From NCBI GenBank assembly GCA_030619985.1, contig JAUXAI010000041.1, positions 1-11,178 on the forward strand: 11,178 nucleotides of DNA. The letters are read 5' to 3'. Position numbers and translations under genes: made by a program. Positions 1 to 6,746 of the stretch are shown piece by piece. This DNA comes from a bacterium. Lineage in GTDB: Bacteria > UBP18 > UBA7526. Under the pieces are notes generated by a model. It was not told the origin of the DNA, made no database searches, and was given only the letters and a program-made list of their open reading frames with translations. The first letter of the stretch is position 1; every line of letters begins with the position of its first letter.

Positions 1-1435
1 GGTCTATATCTAAAATTTTGGAGTTTCTTATCAGGCGATCAAATCTATCTTCAACGATCTTGTCTCGCTCAATTATAATCTCCCTTAATTCATCTCGTAA
101 GGTGGTACCTTTTAATTCTTTGGCAGTGATGCGCTCCACAACATGCATGAGGGCCGACCGGCGGCTTACCTTAGCCCGGGCGTAAATCAAATACCAGGCT
201 AGGGCACAAGCGATAAAAATTCCAGTTATTTCGAGGGGAAGCCTTCCCATTTTAAAAATGAGAAATCCATAACTACCAATAGCTAAGATCTGAATCCAGG
301 GATAGAGGGGAGAGCGGAATTTTGGGCGATAGGTCTGTATCTTACTTTCCCGCATAACGATCACAGACAGGTTTACAAAGGCGAACAATAGAATCATTAA
401 AGTAGAGGCGGTCTTGACCAAATTCTCCAGACTTAAGAATAAGATAACGATAATCATAAAGAGAGTGGTGAAGATTATGGAGGAATAAGGAGTGTTAAAT
501 TTGGAGCCGACTTTCTTGAAGAACCCGGGCAGAAGTTGATCCCGGCTCATAGCCAGGGAATCTCGAGAGGCGGTTAAGATTCCAGCATTGGCCGTGGAGA
601 CGAAGGCCAACAAGGCAGCAATGGCCAATACCACGCCTCCTGCAGTTCCCATGAAAGTACTGGCACCAAGTGAGAGAGGAGTACGAGAACTGGAAAAATT
701 TTGGGGATCGAGCAGGCCTACGGTTATGAAGGTGACTAAAGCGTAGAGAACCATTACCATGCTAAAAGCAAGGAACATCCCCAGGGGTATATTTCGTCCC
801 GGATTCTTTACCTCTTCCGCAACACAGCATATCTTCGTTAGGCCTCCGAAGGAAACAAAGACAAGACCGGCAGTGGCAAAGACAGAACCCATCCCATATG
901 GCATAAAAGGAATGTATCTGGAGTGTTGAATAGAGAAAGAACCACGAAGAACATATAAGACAAGTATGCCAATGAGAGAGAGAACTAGTGCTATCTGGAA
1001 CCTCCCGGTATGTTTAACCCCCATGATATTGACGAACATAAAGAAGAGACAGCAGGCAATCGCGACGAATCTGTAATCGATGCCGGGGAAAAGAAACTTG
1101 GCCAATATCCCCATCCCCACCAGGGCGAAGGCGCTTTTAAAGCTCAAGGAGAACCAACTGGTGAGCCCACCTATGGTACCTGCAGCAGCCCCCATACTTC
1201 TTTCAATAAAAAAATAGGTTCCTCCTGCTTTGGGCATAGCAGTGGCCAGCTCCGCCTTGGCAAGCATGGCTGGTAAGATAAGAAGGCCAGCCAAAATATA
1301 AGAGAAGACCATAGATGGTCCGGTCTTAGCATATGCCAAAGCGGGCAGAATGAATAATCCAGAACTGATCATTGCGCCCGAGGCAATGCAGAAGACATCG
1401 AGAAGACCCAGTCCTTTCTTTAATTTCTCTTCCAT
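1..1435 (-). CDS. APC-superfamily amino-acid permease, C-terminus cut by window edge
   Basis: Inner-membrane secondary transporter, probably for amino acids. I translated 478 residues without a stop or frameshift from an ATG at 1435 to the left edge, so the end is missing. The N-terminus (MEEKLKKGLGLLDVFCIASG, then AMISSGLF) carries the unwound TM1 glycine motif typical of APC carriers. About 12 hydrophobic helices follow, ending near residue 405 (ALAWYLIYARAK). A charged cytoplasmic tail then begins and continues off the window (EDRFDRLIRNSKILDID at the edge). In related permeases a tail of this kind leads into a regulatory domain such as PTS EIIA-type or UspA; that is expectation, because the domain itself is not visible. 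A purine-rich GAGAGAAGAAG precedes the ATG as a weak ribosome site. The gene lies downstream of lptE in the same direction, separated by a 155-bp repeat-rich gap. The substrate is unknown. Confidence 0.88.
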   Translation of the reverse strand, partial: MEEKLKKGLGLLDVFCIASGAMISSGLFILPALAYAKTGPSMVFSYILAGLLILPAMLAKAELATAMPKAGGTYFFIERSMGAAAGTIGGLTSWFSLSFKSAFALVGMGILAKFLFPGIDYRFVAIACCLFFMFVNIMGVKHTGRFQIALVLSLIGILVLYVLRGSFSIQHSRYIPFMPYGMGSVFATAGLVFVSFGGLTKICCVAEEVKNPGRNIPLGMFLAFSMVMVLYALVTFITVGLLDPQNFSSSRTPLSLGASTFMGTAGGVVLAIAALLAFVSTANAGILTASRDSLAMSRDQLLPGFFKKVGSKFNTPYSSIIFTTLFMIIVILFLSLENLVKTASTLMILLFAFVNLSVIVMRESKIQTYRPKFRSPLYPWIQILAIGSYGFLIFKMGRLPLEITGIFIACALAWYLIYARAKVSRRSALMHVVERITAKELKGTTLRDELREIIIERDKIVEDRFDRLIRNSKILDID

Positions 1436-1460
1436 TACTTCTTCTCTCGCTTTGTTTGAA

Positions 1461-1577
1461 AGTTGGTTAGTTGTTAGTTGGTTAGTAGTTAGTTAAAAAG
1501 AAAGAATTAAACAGACAATTAGCAGACCAGCAAATTAACCAACTAAAGGCAATAAAGTTGCCGTCCTAACTACTAAC
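1461..1577. repeat. TTAGTTGG-type low-complexity repeat with complementary copies
   Basis: The gap between the permease and lptE holds a GTTGGTTAG/GTTAGTAGTTAG run at 1461-1495. Exact reverse complements lie further right: TTAACCAACT at 1535-1544 and CTAACTACTAAC at 1566-1577, matching 1481-1492. A small hairpin (GGCAA at 1548-1552, TTGCC at 1558-1562) sits just after the lptE stop on the minus strand and could be a weak terminator, but it lacks a proper T-run. No gene is visible here. Confidence 0.6.
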
Positions 1578-1590
1578 GACTCTTACTCTG

Positions 1591-2148
1591 CTACTCTTCC
1601 TCTTCTGGCAGGATCCCCCTTTTCCATTTTGCCGTGGGAAATCCCCTCATTACCCGATTGACGATATCCTTTGCCAAGTTGTCGATAGCTCTGGCCTTGC
1701 CCTTTGCCTCTGTCTCCTTCGGTTGGAGGGCTTCCTCCGTATACCAGATGGTGGTATCTCCCCTCATCCCTTCCTCTTTGAAGAGGACCTCACCGGTAGT
1801 CAGATCCTTTAAAGTAATATTGGCTTCAATATATACCCGATATTCCTCAGCTACATCGTAATCATCATAGGATAAAACATCCTTACCATAGCCACTTACG
1901 CCCCCCTGGAGTACGGCATCAGCATGCTTTAGGCTTACAATCTTCAGTCTCCCATCAGTGAGAAAGCTCTCAATAACGGCATCGGTCAGGCTATTCTCCG
2001 CCCCATACTCATAGGTATCGTTCCCGAATATGGGAATGGCAATCTTCTTAATATGGAGAGGTAGCTTATACTCTGCTTTATAGGCACAACTGGTTATCGT
2101 AATTCCCACTACGAGCACTGCCAATAGAATAATTCGTCTTATTTTCAT
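1591..2148 (-). CDS. lptE: LptE-like outer-membrane LPS-assembly lipoprotein
   Basis: Likely the lipoprotein plug of the LptD/LptE translocon that inserts lipopolysaccharide into the outer leaflet. The 185-residue product begins MKIRRIILLAVLVVGITITS and then has a cysteine at residue 21, a plausible lipobox (I-T-S-C) for signal peptidase II. The mature part reads like the LptE family: IKKIAIPIFGNDTYEYGAE near residues 34-52, then E-x-F-L-T-D-G-R-L and an alternating strand/helix pattern, with an acidic end (LPEEEE). The length is normal for the family. The ATG at 2148 is preceded by AGAGGAG. The position directly downstream of leuS matches the leuS-lptE order known from Proteobacteria, which strengthens the call because LptE sequences diverge strongly. 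The usual next gene, holA, is absent; a permease follows instead. A generic lipoprotein is the alternative. Confidence 0.78.
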   Translation of the reverse strand: MKIRRIILLAVLVVGITITSCAYKAEYKLPLHIKKIAIPIFGNDTYEYGAENSLTDAVIESFLTDGRLKIVSLKHADAVLQGGVSGYGKDVLSYDDYDVAEEYRVYIEANITLKDLTTGEVLFKEEGMRGDTTIWYTEEALQPKETEAKGKARAIDNLAKDIVNRVMRGFPTAKWKRGILPEEEE

Positions 2149-2453
2149 TTTACTCCTCTTTAGACACAGATGATCACAGATTTTTTACAGATATTCACAG
2201 ATTACAGATCGAATTCGGAAAACTAAAAGCTTGTGAAATAACCAAACACCAAGAGACAAGATACAAACAAACATCAATCACTAAATAACCAATGACCAAA
2301 ACAACTTGTCTTTATCAAATCTGGCGAAGCCAGAAAAGTTTGGTTATTTGAATTTGGATATTGTATATTGTCTGATTATTGTTTCTTGTATCTTGTGTCT
2401 TATTCTCTTACTTTCTCATTCTCTTACTTTTCTTCTTTCCTACTCTCCTACTT
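2149..2453. repeat. Gene-free spacer of about 300 bp between leuS and lptE, made of repeats
   Basis: No credible gene. From left to right it holds CACAGAT-type short repeats (about 2163-2206), then a large imperfect palindrome (2251-2400, listed separately), then a pyrimidine-rich run (2398-2453) in which ATTCTCTTAC occurs twice, at 2402-2411 and 2418-2427. On the coding (minus) strand the last part is a purine-rich run directly after the leuS stop. No terminator with a T-run is visible, so leuS transcription could continue through it into lptE. Confidence 0.65.
2251..2400. repeat. Imperfect ~150-bp palindromic (MITE-like) element
   Basis: The outer arms 2251-2280 and 2373-2400 are imperfect reverse complements sharing the CAAGATACAA core. 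An inner pair is exact: AAATAACCAA at 2283-2292 with TTGGTTATTT at 2340-2349. At the centre is a perfect mini-hairpin, CTGGC-GAA-GCCAG (2321-2333). The nested symmetry implies a cruciform or a long RNA hairpin. It has no coding capacity; whether it is mobile cannot be told from one copy. Confidence 0.65.
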
Positions 2454-5066
2454 TTATTTGGTGACAATATTTACCAATTTCTTAGGGACAACGACCACTC
2501 TTTTGATTCCCTTTCCCGAAATAAACTTCCTTACCTTTTCATCAGATAGGGCCTTCTCTTTTATCTCCTCACCACTTGAATCTATAGGAACCTTTATTCT
2601 GCTTCGGAGTTTTCCATCTACTTGAATGACGATTAGAATCTCCTTTTCTATAATTGCTTTTGGATTATAGGTTGGCCAATCCTTTTGGCCGATACTCGGT
2701 TTATTGCCTAAGATCTCCCAGAGTTCTTCACAGATATGGGGAGCGAAGGGAGAGAGTAATAGCACCACGGTTTCGATGGCTTCTTCTATTGTCTGCCTGT
2801 CTGCCCGTCTACCTGTCTGCCTGTCTTTATCTTTTGACTGGCTGACTGGCTGACTGGCTGACTGGCTGACTACTGAGTGAATGGCATTGACCAGTTCCAT
2901 AATGGCAGAGATGGCGGTATTGAAATGGAACCTCTTCTCAATATCCTCAGTCACCTTCTTAATTGTTTTATGGGTAATCCTTTTTAACTCAGTTTCGGGT
3001 TTCGGGTTTCGGGTTTCGGGTTTACCTTGTAAATTAGAAATTGCCCGCCCCGCTTTGCTTGGCGAGGCCGGGGGAAATTGGAAATTAAAATCATTAATTA
3101 ATCTCCATACCCTATTCAAGAACCTAAACGACCCTTCTACCCCTTCCGCGCTCCATTCTAAGTCTTTCTCTGGAGGAGAGGCAAAGAGGATGAAGAGCCG
3201 GGCGGTATCTGCACCATATTTATTCGTTATTTCATCGACAGAAACCACATTTCCTTTTGATTTGGACATCTTGGCCCCATCCTTTACCACCATTCCCTGA
3301 CAGAATAGTTTCTTAAAGGGCTCATCAATCTTATATAATCCTATGTCTCTCAAGGCCTTGGTGAAGAATCGAGCATACAAAAGATGCATGATGGCATGCT
3401 CTATTCCCCCAATATATTGATCAACGGGCATCCAGTAATCTATTCTCTTTTCATCAAAAGGTTTTTTGGTATAATCCGGGCTACAGTATCTGGAGAAGTA
3501 CCAAGAGGAGTCGACGAAGGTATCCATGGTATCCGTCTCTCTTCTTGCTTTCCCCTTACACTTAGGACATCTGCAATTTACAAATTCTCGACATTCTTCT
3601 AAGGGGTTACCCTTTCCGGTAAATTTAATGTCCTTCGGTAACTCTACTGGCAGGTTCTTTTCTGGAACAGGAACTACTCCGCACTTCTCACAGTAGATGA
3701 TGGGAATGGGGGTCCCCCAGTATCTCTGTCGAGATATGAGCCAGTCGCGCAACTTATACTGAACCGTCTTCTTTCCCCATCCCTTCTCTTCTAGGTAGGT
3801 GGTAATCTTCCCTTTGGCCTCTTCTGAGTTTAGGCCAGTGAATTGAGCAGAATTCATCATTATTCCTGGATTAACATAGGCCTCCTTTAAATCGGTGCTC
3901 AGTGGTCGCCCCGACGAGCGCGGAGAAGAAGGGTCGGGGTCTCCGCTTCGCTCCGAGAGTTCGGAGTTCGGGGGCATGATAACTTGTTTGATGGGGATAT
4001 TGTATTTTTTGGCGAACTCGAAGTCCCTCTGGTCATGGGCGGGAACGGCCATGATAATCCCTGTACCATATTCTAAGAGAACGAAGTTAGCCACATAGAT
4101 GGGGACCTCCTCATTGGTTAAGGGATTGATGGCGTACCTACCGATGAAGACCCCTTCCTTCTCCTTATCCTCTGCCGTTCTGGTAAATCGATCCTCCAGG
4201 ATTACTCTATTTATAAATTCCTTGACTTCTTTCTCATACTTTGTGCCCTCAACTAATTCTAAAGCCAAAGGATGTTCACAGGCCATGGTCATGAAGGTTA
4301 CGCCGTATAAAGTATCCGGCCGGGTAGTGAAGATAGGGAGGGTCTTGTCGCTATCTTTGAGTTTGAAGTTGACCAAAGTTCCAGTTGACTTTCCGATCCA
4401 GTTCTCTTGCATTAGTTTCACCCTCTCCGGCCATCCTTCTAACTTTTTTAAATCTCTTAATAATTCCTTAGCATATTCTGTAATCTTGAGGAACCACTGT
4501 TCCAGATCCTTTATCTCAACCCTTGATTCACATCTCCAGCACTTTCCATCTTCAACCTGCTCATTGGCCAGAACGGTCTGACATTTAGGACACCAGTTGA
4601 TGGGCGCCTTCTTCTTATAGGCCAACCCCCTCTCATAGAACTTCAAGAAGATCCACTGGTTCCATCTATAATAGTCTGGCTGAGAGGTAATGACCAGTCT
4701 ATTCCAGTCATAGGATAATCCCATCTTCTCCTGCTGCTTCCTCATATCAGAGATGCATTTTCTCGTCCATTCTGCAGGATGGGTCTTATTCTGCATGGCA
4801 GCATTCTCTGCGGGAAGGCCGAAGGAATCATAGCCCATGGGATATAATACATTATATCCCCTCATCCTCAAGAAGCGAGTTAGGGTATCGCCAACCACAT
4901 AGTTTCTCATATGGCCCATATGGAGCTTTCCAGATGGGTAAGGAAACATCTCTAAAAGATAGTACTTTTTCTTCTCAGGGTCTTCCTTGACTTTGAACTG
5001 GCTCTTCTTTCCCCAGTAATCCTGCCATTTTTTTTCAATCTTTCGGAAAGGATAGTATCTTCCCAT
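2454..5066 (-). CDS. leuS: Leucyl-tRNA synthetase, bacterial type, with three repeat-derived insertions
   Basis: Class I synthetase that charges tRNA-Leu in the cytoplasm. From the ATG at 5066 the protein has 870 residues, near the family norm. Visible parts: YPFRKIEKKWQ start, HMGH signature at 49-52, zinc-type cysteines 159/162 and 176/179, CP1 editing domain with TTRPDT at 247-252 and VPAHD at 341-345, a second Cys cluster 459-503, KMSKS at 599-603, and the C-terminal domain (IQVDGKLRSRI). All key motifs are intact, so it should be functional. The start at 5066 follows GGAGG with a 5-base gap; a longer reading frame reaches 5117 but runs through the promoter. Oddities are three low-complexity insertions at residues about 367-391, 662-693 and 734-759, each coinciding with repeat DNA. 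It is monocistronic from its own promoter or extends into lptE. Confidence 0.97.
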   Translation of the reverse strand: MGRYYPFRKIEKKWQDYWGKKSQFKVKEDPEKKKYYLLEMFPYPSGKLHMGHMRNYVVGDTLTRFLRMRGYNVLYPMGYDSFGLPAENAAMQNKTHPAEWTRKCISDMRKQQEKMGLSYDWNRLVITSQPDYYRWNQWIFLKFYERGLAYKKKAPINWCPKCQTVLANEQVEDGKCWRCESRVEIKDLEQWFLKITEYAKELLRDLKKLEGWPERVKLMQENWIGKSTGTLVNFKLKDSDKTLPIFTTRPDTLYGVTFMTMACEHPLALELVEGTKYEKEVKEFINRVILEDRFTRTAEDKEKEGVFIGRYAINPLTNEEVPIYVANFVLLEYGTGIIMAVPAHDQRDFEFAKKYNIPIKQVIMPPNSELSERSGDPDPSSPRSSGRPLSTDLKEAYVNPGIMMNSAQFTGLNSEEAKGKITTYLEEKGWGKKTVQYKLRDWLISRQRYWGTPIPIIYCEKCGVVPVPEKNLPVELPKDIKFTGKGNPLEECREFVNCRCPKCKGKARRETDTMDTFVDSSWYFSRYCSPDYTKKPFDEKRIDYWMPVDQYIGGIEHAIMHLLYARFFTKALRDIGLYKIDEPFKKLFCQGMVVKDGAKMSKSKGNVVSVDEITNKYGADTARLFILFASPPEKDLEWSAEGVEGSFRFLNRVWRLINDFNFQFPPASPSKAGRAISNLQGKPETRNPKPETELKRITHKTIKKVTEDIEKRFHFNTAISAIMELVNAIHSVVSQSASQPVSQSKDKDRQTGRRADRQTIEEAIETVVLLLSPFAPHICEELWEILGNKPSIGQKDWPTYNPKAIIEKEILIVIQVDGKLRSRIKVPIDSSGEEIKEKALSDEKVRKFISGKGIKRVVVVPKKLVNIVTK
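2790..2871. repeat. Two 8-bp tandem repeat arrays inside leuS
   Basis: The plus strand shows GTCTGCCT-type units four times at 2791-2822, with single-base variants, then after a short spacer GACTGGCT four and a half times at 2836-2871. Because 8 is not a multiple of 3, each set of three units gives an eight-residue protein period; residues 734-759 of leuS read SQSASQPVSQS followed by DRQTGRRADRQT. The frame is open across both arrays. They fall in a surface-loop position of the helical anticodon-binding domain. Confidence 0.9.
2988..3087. repeat. 7-bp tandem repeat plus GC-rich core inside leuS
   Basis: GTTTCGG is repeated four times at 2992-3019 and continues as GTTTA. It is followed by AAATTAGAAATT (3031-3042), a GC-rich core, and AAATTGGAAATT (3075-3086), so the core sits between near-identical direct repeats. 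On the coding strand the tandem gives KPETRNPKPETE. The whole block encodes about residues 662-693, between RVWRLI and the ITHKTI helix, where this loop is roughly 13 residues longer than my recollection of the E. coli enzyme. Confidence 0.85.
3894..3975. repeat. Palindromic GC-rich element inside the leuS editing domain
   Basis: This block encodes residues about 367-391 (SELSERSGDPDPSSPRSSGR), rich in Ser, Pro, Arg and Asp and unlike the surrounding enzyme. At DNA level it is strongly self-complementary. CTCCGA at 3951-3956 pairs with TCGGAG at 3961-3966 around GAGT; CCCCGAC near 3910 pairs with GTCGGGG; GAGCG...CGGAG pairs with CTCCG...CGCTC. It also contains GCTTCGC at 3945-3951, the complement of the GCGAAGC mini-hairpin core. 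Confidence 0.75.
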
Positions 5067-5071
5067 TCTCG

Positions 5072-5076
5072 CCTCC
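5072..5076 (-). promoter_or_regulatory. Shine-Dalgarno GGAGG deciding the leuS start
   Basis: On the minus strand GGAGG lies five bases before the ATG at 5066 and overlaps an in-frame upstream ATG at 5078. That upstream ATG has no ribosome site of its own, so translation should begin at 5066 with MGRYYPFRK. Confidence 0.8.
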
Positions 5077-5088
5077 ATTAATTTGATT

Positions 5089-5117
5089 AGTATAGCATAA
5101 ATAAGACCTTTTTGCAA
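5089..5117 (-). promoter_or_regulatory. leuS sigma-70-type promoter
   Basis: Minus-strand TTGCAA (5112-5117), a 17-base spacer and TATACT (5089-5094). The start site would be about 15-20 bases before the leuS ATG, leaving no room for a T-box or other leader control. TAACGGGGC lies immediately upstream of the -35 box, as it also does at the DUF1284 promoter. Confidence 0.75.
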
Positions 5118-5228
5118 GCCCCGTTAGAAAATTCTTTAGCTAAGGTGATATTTGCTATTTAAATGCAATCATTCTCTTAAAACGCAGTATTTAGAGAATG
5201 TGTCTATTAAGATTTCTAAAGGGGCAAG
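5115..5228. repeat. Split GCCCCGTTA palindrome in the leuS-bioY spacer
   Basis: CAAGCCCCGTTAGAAA (5115-5130) and TTTCTAAAGGGGCAAG (5213-5228) are near-perfect inverted copies enclosing about 80 AT-rich bases. Inside is another hairpin (5171-5181 with 5190-5199, one bulge). The right copy, 5207-5229, matches 7237-7259 at 21 of 23 positions, so this is a dispersed family. No gene is visible. Confidence 0.65.
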
Positions 5229-5232
5229 TTTT

Positions 5233-5264
5233 AAAAAAAGAGCCACTAAACAAGTTAGCGGCTC
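5233..5264 (-). terminator. Intrinsic terminator of bioY
   Basis: On the minus strand, about 30 bases after the bioY stop, GAGCCGCTAA pairs with TTAGTGGCTC (ten pairs, one G-U) across a five-base loop and is followed by seven T. This is a textbook Rho-independent terminator and separates bioY from leuS. Confidence 0.9.
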
Positions 5265-5293
5265 TAAAGATTCTAAGCAGGGTGTGAAGCCGG

Positions 5294-5899
5294 CTACCGA
5301 GGAAAAATCTGACCTGCCCGATCTTGAAGTTTACAGTAGATGCTGGCAGCAGCGAATAACTTCAGGATGTCACCGGGGAGGAAAGGAAGTATTCCCAAAA
5401 GGAACGCTTTTCCAATTCCCAAGTGAAGAACCAGGGCAAGATGAATGGCCCCCAGGAGAAGAATAATTAAGGAACCCAGAACCATGGCCAGGACCGTCTG
5501 GCCAAAACCGGCTCTTTCTTTATTACTGAGCACCTTCCCAATTATATAGGCGGCAAGGATGAATCCTAAAAGATATCCGCCTGTAGGGCCAAAAAGAGGG
5601 ATTAAGCCACCTGTGGCGCCAGCAAAGATGGGAAAACCCAAACTTCCCAGGAATACGTACCCCAATTGGCTCAAAGCTCCCAACCTCTTGCCCAATAGGG
5701 CTCCAGCCAACAAGACGAAGAAGGTCTGGAGGGTAATGGGAACCGGGGTAAAGGGAATGGGAATCCTGACAAAGGCTCCCAGAGCAGTGAAGGCGATGAA
5801 GATGCCTATCCCAATCAGGGCACAGCCGATTCTATTAGTGACTACTTCCCGATTTCCGATTTTCCATAACTGATCCCATGTTTTTTCAATAACGACCAT
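5294..5899 (-). CDS. bioY: BioY family biotin transporter (ECF S component)
   Basis: Integral membrane protein that binds and imports biotin, alone or with an ECF energising module (BioMN/EcfAAT). The 201-residue product has about six hydrophobic helices. It also has the BioY-type stretches VRIPIPFTPVPITLQTFFVL, LLAGALLG, then FGPTGGYLLGF in the middle and LPFLPGDILKL near the end. The ATG at 5899 is chosen because AGGAGG lies eight bases upstream; an in-frame GTG at 5908 overlaps that ribosome site. No bioM/bioN or energising genes are in view, so it probably shares a module encoded elsewhere. A BirA-type operator (TTGTAAACC half sites) is not visible. It has its own promoter and terminator but could also receive readthrough from the barrel gene, whose stop is 49 bases upstream. 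Confidence 0.93.
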   Translation of the reverse strand: MVVIEKTWDQLWKIGNREVVTNRIGCALIGIGIFIAFTALGAFVRIPIPFTPVPITLQTFFVLLAGALLGKRLGALSQLGYVFLGSLGFPIFAGATGGLIPLFGPTGGYLLGFILAAYIIGKVLSNKERAGFGQTVLAMVLGSLIILLLGAIHLALVLHLGIGKAFLLGILPFLPGDILKLFAAASIYCKLQDRAGQIFPR

Positions 5900-5907
5900 C
5901 TCTTTCA

Positions 5908-5913
5908 CCTCCT
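5908..5913 (-). promoter_or_regulatory. Shine-Dalgarno AGGAGG deciding the bioY start
   Basis: Minus-strand AGGAGG with eight bases to the ATG at 5899. The alternative GTG start at 5908-5906 overlaps this motif and is therefore unlikely. Confidence 0.75.
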
Positions 5914-5918
5914 ATTAC

Positions 5919-5947
5919 ATCCTACCATAAATTATTTTTGATTTCAA
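5919..5947 (-). promoter_or_regulatory. bioY promoter
   Basis: Minus-strand TTGAAA (5942-5947), 17-base spacer, TAGGAT (5919-5924). It begins directly after the stop codon of the upstream barrel gene and would give a very short leader, the same layout as at leuS. Confidence 0.6.
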
Positions 5948-5948
5948 G

Positions 5949-6746
5949 TTAATTTTTAATACTGAAATAATAAGCGCAGGCGAGATAGGCTAAATAGTCT
6001 GGGGTGGCCTGGTTCAATCTCGTGCCCAGAGAGGCCTTCATGCCGAAGGAAGGAGTGAAGCCATATTTGAATCCTCCATAGAGATCCAAAGTATTCTCCT
6101 TCACTGTAAGATGGGGTTCCTTATAGTTTGTCTTCCCCACTAACTCCAGGACCAATGAGACCGACTTTACAGGGTAGACATAGGCCGCCCCATAACTCAC
6201 CTGGTTAGAATATATCTTATCATCTGGTTCACCAACATACTTATAGCCTAGATTGAGATTGAGTTGCCCTCCAATTAGGTCTTTACTCACAATGAGATAG
6301 AGCGCATGATCAACCTCTCCTGTAGTCAGACCCTTGCTATCCGTATTAGTAGGGATTTTCAGAGAATACTTTGCTGCTAAGGATGGTAGATTATCCCTTT
6401 CCTCTGAGAATTGATACTTAAGCCCGCAGACAACATCCCCAAAGTCATGGTCGCTACCACTGTTATCCCTTCCCCATATGGCATCATGCACCTCAGGGGC
6501 AATGACCGCCTCTAAATGATCCGTTATCCCATAGGCTAAAGCAAGCCAGATGGAGGTGGTATAATAGCCAGGTGAGCCACTATAGACCACCTTGGGAATG
6601 GTGAGCTCGAATGTCCCCTTGGGTTCTGTTCCTGCATCATCCAAGACCACTCCCGCACCATACTTTGTGTGGCGTGCTTCTACTTTGGTAGAGAATCCCA
6701 AGATTAATGAACCCATTAAACCCAAAAATATCAAACAATTCCTCAT
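5949..6746 (-). CDS. Outer-membrane beta-barrel protein, phenol-degradation MetA-pathway-like family
   Basis: Probable outer-membrane barrel of unknown cargo. The 265-residue product starts with a signal peptide (MRNCLIFLGLMGSLILGFST, cleavage probably after VEA near residue 24). It continues in alternating aromatic/hydrophobic beta-strands with Gly turns, ending ACAYYFSIKN. The pattern FGDVVCGLKYQF, PSLAAKYSLKIPTN, then VDHALYLIVSKDLIGGQLNLN and LGYKYVGE resembles the family named after the putative phenol MetA pathway. That name is historical and does not show a role in phenol breakdown. Start: ATG at 6746 behind AGGAGG with six bases. The ATG overlaps the TGA of the DUF1284 gene (ATGA), so the two are translationally coupled and co-transcribed. 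A generic porin-like barrel is the alternative. Confidence 0.75.
   Translation of the reverse strand: MRNCLIFLGLMGSLILGFSTKVEARHTKYGAGVVLDDAGTEPKGTFELTIPKVVYSGSPGYYTTSIWLALAYGITDHLEAVIAPEVHDAIWGRDNSGSDHDFGDVVCGLKYQFSEERDNLPSLAAKYSLKIPTNTDSKGLTTGEVDHALYLIVSKDLIGGQLNLNLGYKYVGEPDDKIYSNQVSYGAAYVYPVKSVSLVLELVGKTNYKEPHLTVKENTLDLYGGFKYGFTPSFGMKASLGTRLNQATPDYLAYLACAYYFSIKN

Noticed and set aside
1-1435. Frameshifted or broken permease gene
   Set aside because: Full reading of all 478 codons showed one continuous frame; the gene is only cut by the window edge.
2791-2871. CRISPR array
   Set aside because: The units are only 8 bases, directly tandem and without spacers.
5067-5117. Longer leuS reading frame starting at 5117
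   Set aside because: It runs through the -10 and -35 boxes and has no ribosome site; the ATG at 5066 has GGAGG at the right distance.
5067-5300. T-box or other leader riboswitch for leuS
   Set aside because: The promoter leaves a leader of only about 15-20 bases.
5152-5466. Plus-strand open frame over the bioY end and the repeat spacer
   Set aside because: It is antisense to bioY and its terminator, has no family resemblance, and covers repeat DNA.
5900-5948. BirA-type biotin operator at bioY
   Set aside because: No TTGTAAACC-type half sites are visible in the short upstream region.
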